From the NCBI GenBank assembly GCA_030620375.1, contig JAUXEW010000148.1, positions 1-7,111 of the forward strand: DNA of 7,111 nt, read 5' to 3'. The notes under the pieces are model-generated. The model searched no databases and was not told the DNA's origin. It saw nothing but the letters and a program-made list of their open reading frames with translations. Positions 1 to 5,512 of the stretch are shown piece by piece. The stretch comes from Desulfobacteraceae bacterium (GTDB lineage Bacteria; Desulfobacterota; Desulfobacteria; Desulfobacterales; UBA5616). How positions within the stretch are numbered: the first letter of the stretch is position 1; each line of letters begins with the position of its first letter. A program made the translations under genes and the position numbers.

Positions 1-1
1 C

Positions 2-43
2 GGTTCTGTCGACGATATTAAAAAGATCGTTCATAATCTATAA
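2..43 (+). other. possible 3' tail of a plus-strand CDS cut by the window edge
   Basis: One plus-strand frame is open from the window edge and reads GSVDDIKKIVHNL before a TAA at 41-43. The residue mix (acidic and lysine-rich amphipathic helix) is what a real protein C-terminus often looks like, but thirteen residues cannot identify a family and an open frame this short is expected by chance. If real, this gene converges on the minus-strand membrane-protein gene and the 36-nt hairpin at 283-318 lies between them. Confidence 0.22.
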
Positions 44-282
44 CAAAAATTAGACGGTTGATGCAAGAGGCGATTATGAAAAAAATCATCCGCTGAAAAA
101 ATATCCGCTTTTTTTGGCTTGCCGTTTGTTATATTTTCGGTTGTTCTCATCCTGGCGGCATTTGCACTACCCTGGCGGCACCCCTAACGTTTAAAATGGG
201 CGGTTTTCCGAATGTGTATGCCGGTAGAAAATGCCGCCTTTTGCCAGCTATGGGATGAGATTAAGCGGTCATAAACTTGTCG
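44..282. other. intergenic stretch without a recognisable gene
   Basis: I see no supported gene here. An ATG at 76 follows a good ribosome-binding sequence (AAGAGG, 6 nt before it) but is closed by TGA after MKKIIR. Another plus-strand frame over about 80-163 encodes a hydrophobic stretch (SAFFGLPFVIFSVVLILAAF), so a +1 shift near 91-94 would give a short signal-peptide or single-helix protein. That could be a decayed small gene or coincidence. A direct repeat CCTGGCGGCA occurs at about 151-160 and 171-180. Confidence 0.4.
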
Positions 283-318
283 ATTGGCCCGAGCACTTCA
301 TGAAATGCCCGGGCCAAT
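283..318 (-). terminator. 36-nt hairpin downstream of the membrane-protein gene
   Basis: The 36 nt are a near-perfect palindrome centred on 300/301, with outer arms ATTGGCCCG and CGGGCCAAT. Only two symmetric position pairs break the symmetry. Read as minus-strand RNA both become G-U wobbles, so the whole stem pairs; read as plus-strand RNA they are A-C mismatches. This polarity, and the location 29 nt past the minus-strand stop at 348, point to a transcript-end or mRNA-stabilising hairpin for the membrane-protein gene. The sequence after it on the minus strand (AAUCGACAAGUUU) has no proper U-tract, so it is not a canonical intrinsic terminator. Confidence 0.6.
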
Positions 319-347
319 GAAATGACTTTTTACGAAGCCACAAACCA

Positions 348-1352
348 TTATTCTTGCATCTTTAAATATTCGCGCGAACCGCCCCACCGGATTCCGATCC
401 ACGCACCGCAAATTACGGAAAGGATAATAATCGACTGCTTGAACAGGATAGCCATGCCGACGCTTAGGCCGGGGACGTCACCGATATAAAGGATTATACC
501 GTATACGACAGCCACTATAATTCCGGCACCAAAAATATATCCAAGGGCTTTAAGCCCGGAGATGTTTTTTAGTTTATCAGCAGGAATCCGACCCAGATGA
601 ACATCCCCGCGCGCTATGGCGTTGGAAAACATCCATTGGAACAGCGCCAATAAGACAAATACGATGAATGCATCCGGGAGAAGTGCTTCGGAGGGCACAT
701 ATGATTTTGCGGCTTTAAGTGCCTCGAAATGAAAGGCCCTATTGGCCACACAACCGTTGATATAGCCTTGAAGCATTATAAACGGTATGGCATGTTCAAC
801 CATCAAATAACCGGCTAAAGGTCGACCCTTTTGATTTAGGGGATTTTTCACTGCAGCGGTATAGGAAAGTAGATCACGGGGAAGATAGCGTTTAATGAGG
901 GCCGTTGTGGTGATAATATTCACTATCAAAACAATAACTGTCGTCAAGATCGGTGTTGGTTGCCAGCCGGACAATTTTATCACGGCTAAAACCAGCAGCA
1001 TTGCCCCGAAACCATAAATCAATGCCCTTGGAAGCAAAAGTGACCATGTGTTGACAAGCGGTTCGGCAGGGCTTTCTATTTCATCATCCTTGAGTTCCCA
1101 CTTTCCGTGCAAAAATTCGACTCTTTTGTTTATGATCGGAATATAAGCCTGAATCACTGTAAAAAAGGGGATCATGCAGGCAATAAATCCCAAATACGTG
1201 CCTATTCCGGTAGCGTCACCCCAAAGCTTAAATGTTAAACCCCAACCGCCGAATACAAGAATGGTCATTATTATGGCATTCCCTACGAGCTCCTTACCAA
1301 CAAGCTGTTTTAGACCGGGAATTTCTTTGCTCTGCTTCTCATCCTGCGTCAT
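348..1352 (-). CDS. integral membrane protein of unknown function, about 8 TM helices
   Basis: I do not recognise this 334-residue protein. After a short charged N-terminus (MTQDEKQSKEIPG), hydrophobic segments lie at about residues 24-44, 51-73, 108-127, 133-153, 183-203 (weaker), 226-246, 269-290 and 299-321, so roughly eight membrane helices. A loop rich in charge (about 75-98, HGKWELKDDEIESPAEP) lies between helices 2 and 3, and a second basic loop (about 154-180, KRYLPRDLL to QKGRP) between helices 4 and 5. There is no signal peptide, nucleotide-binding motif or known transporter signature, so it may be a permease-like or structural membrane protein. The start is well supported: AGGAGG sits 7 nt before the ATG. 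It lies 216 nt downstream of pdxT on the same strand, with an intervening hairpin, so cotranscription with pdxST is possible but not shown. Confidence 0.85.
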   Translation of the reverse strand: MTQDEKQSKEIPGLKQLVGKELVGNAIIMTILVFGGWGLTFKLWGDATGIGTYLGFIACMIPFFTVIQAYIPIINKRVEFLHGKWELKDDEIESPAEPLVNTWSLLLPRALIYGFGAMLLVLAVIKLSGWQPTPILTTVIVLIVNIITTTALIKRYLPRDLLSYTAAVKNPLNQKGRPLAGYLMVEHAIPFIMLQGYINGCVANRAFHFEALKAAKSYVPSEALLPDAFIVFVLLALFQWMFSNAIARGDVHLGRIPADKLKNISGLKALGYIFGAGIIVAVVYGIILYIGDVPGLSVGMAILFKQSIIILSVICGAWIGIRWGGSREYLKMQE

Positions 1353-1397
1353 TTTCTTTCCTCCTTTTATGATTTTTGGGGGGTTGTATGATGTTTA

Positions 1398-1424
1398 TGG
1401 CACCCGCAAGAGATGCGGGTTCCA
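1398..1424 (-). promoter_or_regulatory. hairpin between pdxT and the membrane-protein gene
   Basis: Arms ACCCGCA (1402-1408) and TGCGGGT (1414-1420) pair perfectly around a 5-nt loop, and TGG/CCA extend the stem beyond a single mismatch. It lies about 145 nt after the pdxT stop and about 45 nt before the next start codon. No U-tract follows on the minus strand, so it is more likely an RNA-processing or stabilising element, or an incomplete terminator after pdxT, than a strong intrinsic terminator. Confidence 0.4.
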
Positions 1425-1516
1425 GTTTAAAAGGCAAATATGAAAGGACCGTGGGCAGTTAATGAGTATTGGGGTTGAGACAAATGACTGTGAATTTAAC
1501 GATTATTGATTATGAC

Positions 1517-1545
1517 CACCTATCATGGCAGCTATTTTGTGTCAA
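1517..1545 (-). promoter_or_regulatory. weak promoter candidate for the membrane-protein gene
   Basis: A perfect sigma70 -35 hexamer TTGACA lies at 1540-1545 (minus strand), 24 nt beyond the pdxT-proximal edge of the intergenic gap. The hexamer at 17-nt spacing (TAGGTG, 1517-1522) matches TATAAT poorly, and the better AT-rich hexamer CATAAT lies too far away (25 nt). If active it would give a long leader of about 160 nt that contains the 1398-1424 hairpin. Confidence 0.22.
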
Positions 1546-1568
1546 CTTAAAAGGTTTGAAAGCAGTCG

Positions 1569-2144
1569 CTATGCAGTGGCGAGCGCTAAGAAAAATCGAT
1601 GAAATCGATCATCATCACTAAGCTCCGGATGGAAAGCCGTTGCCAGCAGCTTATTTTGAATTGCGGCTACGGCTGTTCCATCCGTTAATCTGGCAATAAT
1701 TTTTGCATTATTTCTGGCTTCAATCAATTTTGGGGCGCGAATAAAAATGGCCGGAAACGGTTTTGAATTGCCATTTTGTAATTTACTAATGGTCAGCATT
1801 TCCTCAAAACTGTCTACCTGGCGGCCAAAGGCGTTTCTTTCTACCACGATATCCATGACCCCCAATGATGCCGGTTCTCCTTTTATCTCTTTTGCCAGAA
1901 GGATCATGCCGGCACACGTTCCCCAAACCACCTTCTTTTCAGCAAATCGACGTACCGGAAGTATTAAATCATACATCTTTGCCAATTTGTTGATGGTGGT
2001 GCTTTCACCGCCGGGGATGATTAATCCGTTTAACGGTTCTAAATCTTTTACCAGGCGCACTTCTGTTGCCTGAACGCCGATTTTTTTTAGTATATGGATG
2101 TGCTCAATGAAGGCCCCTTGTAATGCTAAAACACCGATCTTCAT
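1569..2144 (-). CDS. pdxT: PdxT, glutaminase subunit of pyridoxal 5'-phosphate synthase
   Basis: This is a 191-residue class I glutamine amidotransferase of the PdxT/SNO family. It hydrolyses glutamine and channels the ammonia to PdxS for PLP synthesis in the cytoplasmic 12+12 complex. The catalytic triad is complete: nucleophile C77 in GTCAG, and H172 with E174 in FHPEL. Other family signatures are MKIGVLALQGAF at the N-terminus, PGGESTT (44-50), RNAFGRQ (103-109) and FIRAP (134-138). Length is normal for the family. I place the start at the ATG at 2144, where the conserved MKIGVLALQG begins. An in-frame ATG at 2177 would add eleven unconserved residues and overlap pdxS by 29 nt. The ATG lies 4 nt after the pdxS stop, and AGAGG in the last pdxS codons is the probable ribosome-binding site, so the two subunits are translationally coupled neighbours. 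Confidence 0.97.
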   Translation of the reverse strand: MKIGVLALQGAFIEHIHILKKIGVQATEVRLVKDLEPLNGLIIPGGESTTINKLAKMYDLILPVRRFAEKKVVWGTCAGMILLAKEIKGEPASLGVMDIVVERNAFGRQVDSFEEMLTISKLQNGNSKPFPAIFIRAPKLIEARNNAKIIARLTDGTAVAAIQNKLLATAFHPELSDDDRFHRFFLALATA

Positions 2145-2148
2145 TATA

Positions 2149-3051
2149 TTACCAACCTCTGTCGGCCAACAATTCATTTTCCGTCAGAGAGCTGATGTTG
2201 ATTCCTACCATGGGGTCGCCCAGATTTTCACTTACTTTGGCCAATATTTCCGGATTGTTAAAGTGCGTGGTGGCTTCCACAATGGCCTTTGCCCGAGAGG
2301 CCGGGTCTCCACTTTTGAAAATACCGGATCCCACAAAAACACCATCCACGCCCAGCTGCATCATCAGAGCAGCATCGGCAGGTGTGGCAATACCACCGGC
2401 GGCAAAATTAACTACCGGCATGCGTCCCGTTTCTTTGGTCTGTTTTACCAATTCATACGGAGCGCCAATACTTTTGGCATATGACATTAATTCTTCGTCC
2501 GGCTTTTGCTGCAACGACCGAATTTCTCCCAGTACCGTTCTGGCATGGCGAACCGCTTCCACAACATCACCGGTTCCAGCTTCGCCTTTTGTCCGAATCA
2601 TGGCCGCCCCTTCCCCGATACGGCGAAGGGCTTCACCCAAGTTTCTGCATCCACAAACAAACGGAACTTTAAACGGATGTTTGTCGACGTGGTATTGTTC
2701 ATCTGCAGGGGTCAACACCTCACTTTCGTCGACATAATCCACTCCGATGCTTTCCAGGATCTGGGCCTCAACAAAGTGGCCGATACGACATTTTGCCATG
2801 ACCGGAATGCTGACCGAAGCCATAATTTCTCGAATCAAACCCGGGTCAGACATTCTAGCCACACCGCCCTGTTCTCTAATATCCGCCGGCACTCTTTCCA
2901 GGGCCATGACAGCTACGGCGCCTGCGTTTCCTGCAATAACAGCATGTTCCGGAGTGACCACATCCATGATCACCCCCCCCTTTAGCATTTGTGCCAAACC
3001 AACCTTTACGGTGAAACTGCCAACCGTTTTTGAAGCATTATTTTCAGACAT
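2149..3051 (-). CDS. pdxS: PdxS, synthase subunit of pyridoxal 5'-phosphate synthase
   Basis: This 300-residue (beta/alpha)8 protein of the PdxS/SNZ family condenses ribose 5-phosphate (or ribulose 5-phosphate), glyceraldehyde 3-phosphate and ammonia from PdxT into PLP. Key residues are present: D30 in MDVVT, the first Schiff-base lysine K87 in MAKCRIGH, and the second, K155, in RTKGEAGTG; all sit six residues later than in the Bacillus subtilis enzyme (D24, K81, K149). AVMALERVPADIR (47-59) and NFAAGGIATPADAA are also intact. The start is set at 3051 (MSENNASK) because GGAGG lies 8 nt upstream. An in-frame ATG at 3066 overlaps that ribosome-binding sequence and would add MEVFE. The gene is followed after 4 nt by pdxT and preceded by a 143-nt gap with promoter-like and dyad elements. 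Confidence 0.98.
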   Translation of the reverse strand: MSENNASKTVGSFTVKVGLAQMLKGGVIMDVVTPEHAVIAGNAGAVAVMALERVPADIREQGGVARMSDPGLIREIMASVSIPVMAKCRIGHFVEAQILESIGVDYVDESEVLTPADEQYHVDKHPFKVPFVCGCRNLGEALRRIGEGAAMIRTKGEAGTGDVVEAVRHARTVLGEIRSLQQKPDEELMSYAKSIGAPYELVKQTKETGRMPVVNFAAGGIATPADAALMMQLGVDGVFVGSGIFKSGDPASRAKAIVEATTHFNNPEILAKVSENLGDPMVGINISSLTENELLADRGW

Positions 3052-3082
3052 TTCAAATACCTCCATTTATTTTAAAGCAAAT

Positions 3083-3100
3083 GCTTAATTCTTATTAAGC
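3083..3100. promoter_or_regulatory. AT-rich perfect dyad in the pdxS leader, possible operator
   Basis: GCTTAATTCTTATTAAGC consists of perfect 7-bp arms (GCTTAAT and ATTAAGC) around TCTT. It abuts the -10-like hexamer TATAAG (3101-3106, minus strand), so the predicted transcription start would fall inside it. That position suits a repressor site overlapping the start point, or a weak leader hairpin 30-50 nt before the pdxS start. Which protein, if any, binds is unknown. Confidence 0.35.
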
Positions 3101-3131
3101 CTTATACCGCACATCATTCCTGCGGATTCAA
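3101..3131 (-). promoter_or_regulatory. candidate pdxST promoter with a 19-bp dyad spacer
   Basis: On the minus strand TTGAAT (3126-3131) is followed by CCGCAGGAATGATGTGCGG (3107-3125) and then TATAAG (3101-3106, five of six matches to TATAAT). The spacer is 19 bp, too long for an ordinary sigma70 promoter, and its ends form the inverted repeat CCGCA/TGCGG. Long spacers occupied by a dyad are the hallmark of MerR-family activated promoters. The -35 match is only four of six, no MerR gene is in the window, and the assignment is inference. Confidence 0.35.
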
Positions 3132-3158
3132 ATTCGCTCAGACCTTGCTCTGAACCAA

Positions 3159-3178
3159 TCCCGCCATGGCGGGACTAC
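3159..3178 (-). repeat. REP-like element: GTAG tetranucleotide plus perfect 16-bp palindrome
   Basis: The minus strand reads GTAG followed directly by the perfect palindrome TCCCGCCATGGCGGGA. A GTAG or GGAG tetranucleotide immediately 5' of a GC-rich hairpin is the established layout of REP sequences, which RAYT transposases recognise and nick. A RAYT remnant lies about 2.3 kb away in this window. The element sits 16 nt past the stop of the PLP-lyase gene (3195), the usual extragenic location. A simple 3' stabilising hairpin is the main alternative, since only one copy is visible here. Confidence 0.5.
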
Positions 3179-3194
3179 CATTTCCGGATGGACG

Positions 3195-4436
3195 CTACGT
3201 ATAACGTACCGCCACCTGTTTCACGGGCTTATCGCTGTTTTTCACCTCGGCCACAGATTTGCCCAGAACGGCGAGATAATCTTCTATCACGGGTTCATGG
3301 ACAGGGGTAATCATAAAATGGATCCCGGGCGGCTGGCTGTTGGGAACGACCATCCAACCGTGTTCCCACATTTTGGCGGCTACGGCTAGAATATCGAACG
3401 TTTCGGAGCCGTAAGCCACCGCCCAGAGCTCCGGCTTACCCCAGACATGAATTCCGTCGATTTTCGCCAGACCTTCTTCAAAGCGCTTGCTTGCCCGCAT
3501 CGTGATTTTAGCAATTTCAAGGTAGCCCTCTTCGCCTAGAAAATTCATCACCGCCCAGGCTGCGGCAATTGCGCCTCCCGGGTTGGTGCCGGTAAAGGTG
3601 AGAGAGGAATATTGACCGGAAGGCCAGTCATCGAAATGATAAGCGGCGTACGCCTGGAGTTTCGGGTTTCGAAAGAGCACGCTTGAAGCGCCTTTAGCGG
3701 CAAAACCCGATTTGTGAAGATCCGCCGAGATTGAGGTAACGCCCGGCAGGCTGAAATCGAAATCCGGAACGGGATAGCCGGCCATGCGTACAAACGGCGC
3801 GAGAATTCCCCCGACACAGGCATCCACATGAAACCAGAGATCCTTTTTCTGAGCTATATGGCCGAGGTCGGCAATGGGGTCGATGAGTCCCATGGGAAAA
3901 GAGGGCGCTGAACCGTAAAGCAGAACCGTATTTTCGTTGACCGCTTCGGCCATGGCATCAACGTCGGCTCTGAAATCCGGCCGGGTGGGGATGCGAATAA
4001 CCTTCATTCCCAAGTAATGGGCGGATTTATTAAGGGCTGGATGGGCGGAAAAGGGGGCTACGATTTCCGGTATGGCAATATCAGGTCTCTTTTCACGCCC
4101 CCGATCGCGGGCCGCTTTTACTGCCAGAAAGATGCTTTCCGTACCTCCCGAAGTCATGTGACCGACGGCCCCATTTCCGTTAAGATTACTAAGCACCATG
4201 CTGATTACCGCCTCCTCCATCTTGAGGATAGAAGGAAAGACGATTTTCCCCAGACCGTTTGTGGCGATGAACATCGAATAGGCTCTGCGGGCAACCGCTT
4301 CGACTTCTTCACCGGCATGCCAGACGTAGGCCGAGTGACGCCCGTGTTCGTAGTCCATGTCGTCCTGAGACTTCTCGATCATCTCATTCTGCAATTCTTC
4401 CCACGTTTTACCCTTTTTAGGGAATTTTGATTCCAT
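3195..4436 (-). CDS. PLP-dependent lyase/decarboxylase, sphingosine-1-phosphate-lyase type
   Basis: This 413-residue fold-type I PLP enzyme belongs to the group II decarboxylase / S1P-lyase family. Visible cofactor-site motifs, in order: TSGGTES (95-101, phosphate binding), H132 in AHPALNKSAHYLG (probable ring-stacking histidine), HVDACVGG (203-210, with D205 facing the pyridine nitrogen) and SADLHKSGFAAKGAS (237-251, with K242 as Schiff-base lysine). TGTNPGG and FLGEEGY downstream are also typical of S1P lyases. There is no N-terminal membrane anchor, as in bacterial S1P lyases, so it is probably cytoplasmic. The substrate could be a sphingoid-base phosphate or another phosphorylated amino alcohol or amino acid; sequence alone does not decide between these. 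AAGGG lies 6 nt before the ATG. It is directly upstream of pdxS on the same strand (143 nt), so the cofactor-making genes follow a cofactor user. Confidence 0.9.
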   Translation of the reverse strand: MESKFPKKGKTWEELQNEMIEKSQDDMDYEHGRHSAYVWHAGEEVEAVARRAYSMFIATNGLGKIVFPSILKMEEAVISMVLSNLNGNGAVGHMTSGGTESIFLAVKAARDRGREKRPDIAIPEIVAPFSAHPALNKSAHYLGMKVIRIPTRPDFRADVDAMAEAVNENTVLLYGSAPSFPMGLIDPIADLGHIAQKKDLWFHVDACVGGILAPFVRMAGYPVPDFDFSLPGVTSISADLHKSGFAAKGASSVLFRNPKLQAYAAYHFDDWPSGQYSSLTFTGTNPGGAIAAAWAVMNFLGEEGYLEIAKITMRASKRFEEGLAKIDGIHVWGKPELWAVAYGSETFDILAVAAKMWEHGWMVVPNSQPPGIHFMITPVHEPVIEDYLAVLGKSVAEVKNSDKPVKQVAVRYT

Positions 4437-4514
4437 TTTACGCCCTTAGTTTAAAGGTGACTAAAAATGCAATATCCTTTATGCCTGGCTAACGCATGTC
4501 GATGTTTCGCTTTT

Positions 4515-4543
4515 ATAGTACTGGCGATCTGGTAAAAAGTCAA
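4515..4543 (-). promoter_or_regulatory. sigma70-like promoter for the PLP-lyase gene
   Basis: On the minus strand TTGACT (4538-4543, five of six) and TACTAT (4515-4520, four of six) are separated by exactly 17 nt. Transcription would begin near 4508, giving a leader of about 70 nt before the ATG at 4436. This is the best-spaced promoter match that I found in the window. Confidence 0.45.
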
Positions 4544-4555
4544 AATCTAATGTTA

Positions 4556-4576
4556 AAGTTTCAAGTTTCAAGTTTC
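4556..4576. repeat. three tandem copies of the heptamer AAGTTTC
   Basis: AAGTTTC occurs three times without interruption (4556-4562, 4563-4569, 4570-4576), just upstream of the lyase promoter candidate and within the gap downstream of the hydrolase gene. Perfect short tandem arrays of this kind can vary in copy number by slippage. No function can be read from the sequence. Confidence 0.85.
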
Positions 4577-4583
4577 GCACTCC

Positions 4584-4609
4584 AAAATTGCTGTAAAGCA
4601 GCCTGTTTT
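4584..4609 (-). terminator. weak terminator-like hairpin after the hydrolase gene
   Basis: A short stem GCTG/CAGC (4590-4593 with 4599-4602) with a 5-nt loop is followed on the minus strand by AATTTT, and flanking A and T runs could extend pairing past an internal loop. It lies about 30 nt beyond the hydrolase stop at 4640. Four GC-rich pairs make a poor terminator, so this is tentative. Confidence 0.28.
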
Positions 4610-4639
4610 AAGGGGAATGGATGGTATGTTTAAAGAAAA

Positions 4640-5374
4640 TTACAACTGGCGTTTAAAAAAATCAAGGGTAATGCGCCAGTTATTATCGAATCCGGACACG
4701 GACCACGTATGTCCTTCATCCGGGAAAAGATGAATTTCAAAGGGCTTGTCATGATCTTCCAGTGCCTGGACCAGTCTTTTCGCGTGCCGGACAGAAACAA
4801 CTTCGTCTTGCTCTCCGTGAATAATTAGAAGCGGACAGGTCACCTGTGAGATAAAATTGATGGCGGATCGAATATGATACTCTTCGGGGATTTCATCCGG
4901 GAAGCCGCCGATAATTTCAGAAATCCAGGGCACTACACGAACGAGTTCAAACATGTCTACGGGAGTACTCCAAAGGGCACCGGCTGTAAAGCAATTCAGC
5001 TTTTCAATCGCCAAAATCGCATTATGGCCTCCCCTTGAATATCCCATGATACCCATACGCGCCGGATCAATATAGGACCTGCCGGTCATCTCTTCAATCA
5101 GATTGCCAATGTCTGTGATTTCTCCTTTTCCATATTCCATCTCCCCTTCTGATCCGGGGTACCCGCGGTGGATCATGGTGATGCCCACAAATCCAAGTTT
5201 TGCCAATTGAACGGTCATTTTCTCATAGATCAATTCATATCCACCACCGGCATGGTGAATTTGAACCGATGGTAATTGCCCTGAGGCGGGTTCCGGTATG
5301 GCTAAGAAGACCCGTAAGTGGATTCGTTCACTTTTTAGCATGAAGACTTCTGTCTTAGTGTTCTCTGGTTCCAT
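4640..5374 (-). CDS. alpha/beta hydrolase, dienelactone hydrolase / S9 peptidase-like
   Basis: The 244-residue protein is a compact cytoplasmic alpha/beta hydrolase with no signal peptide. The oxyanion-hole region is HHAGGGYE (40-47), the nucleophile elbow is GYSRGG with S113, the acid is D190 in HGEQDEVV, and the base is H222 in PDEGHTW, so the triad is complete and correctly spaced. IHRGYPGSEGE (68-78) is the loop after strand 4 seen in prolyl-oligopeptidase-like and dienelactone-hydrolase-like members. It should hydrolyse an ester, lactone or small amide, but the substrate is not predictable. AAGGA lies 6 nt before the ATG. It precedes the PLP-lyase gene on the same strand with a 203-nt gap that holds its own promoter candidate, so the two are not clearly one operon. 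Confidence 0.9.
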   Translation of the reverse strand: MEPENTKTEVFMLKSERIHLRVFLAIPEPASGQLPSVQIHHAGGGYELIYEKMTVQLAKLGFVGITMIHRGYPGSEGEMEYGKGEITDIGNLIEEMTGRSYIDPARMGIMGYSRGGHNAILAIEKLNCFTAGALWSTPVDMFELVRVVPWISEIIGGFPDEIPEEYHIRSAINFISQVTCPLLIIHGEQDEVVSVRHAKRLVQALEDHDKPFEIHLFPDEGHTWSVSGFDNNWRITLDFFKRQL

Positions 5375-5485
5375 TTATTTTCCTTCAATCAAGAATTTCT
5401 ATCTAATTTTACTTTAAAAGGTCCCGGTATCTACACTAAATAACATTACGGGTTTTGAGTAATACGAGTTCTTCTCTGGAAAGAC

Positions 5486-5508
5486 GGGGACGCTGGTTAA
5501 AAAGTAAG
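5486..5508 (-). repeat. left flank repeat of the RAYT element
   Basis: The minus strand, reading outward from the transposase, gives CTTACTTTTTAACCAGCG followed by TCCCC, beginning 4 nt after the transposase stop. It matches the sequence on the opposite side of the gene (6350-6373, plus strand, also reading outward) at 15 of 18 ungapped positions, including an exact ACCAGCG. Together they form an imperfect inverted repeat around the RAYT remnant. Confidence 0.55.
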
Positions 5509-5512
5509 AAGA

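Noticed and set aside
2145..2177. Upstream pdxT start at 2177 adding eleven residues
   Set aside because: The extra residues (MNCWPTEVGNI) are unlike the family, they overlap the end of pdxS, and the conserved N-terminus begins exactly at the ATG at 2144.
3052..3066. Upstream pdxS start at 3066
   Set aside because: This ATG is part of the GGAGG ribosome-binding sequence serving the ATG at 3051, and no ribosome-binding sequence precedes it.
2098..3088. Long plus-strand open frames opposite pdxS and pdxT
   Set aside because: They are antisense shadows of strongly conserved genes. Their translations are low in familiar motifs and lack their own ribosome-binding sequences.
4017..4430. Plus-strand open frame of 137 codons opposite the PLP-lyase gene
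   Set aside because: It lies wholly antisense to a gene with complete catalytic motifs, and its composition shows no protein family features.
5445..5463. ATTAC/GTAAT hairpin between RAYT and the hydrolase gene
   Set aside because: A 5-bp AT-rich stem with a 9-nt loop is too weak, and no U-tract follows it on the relevant strand.
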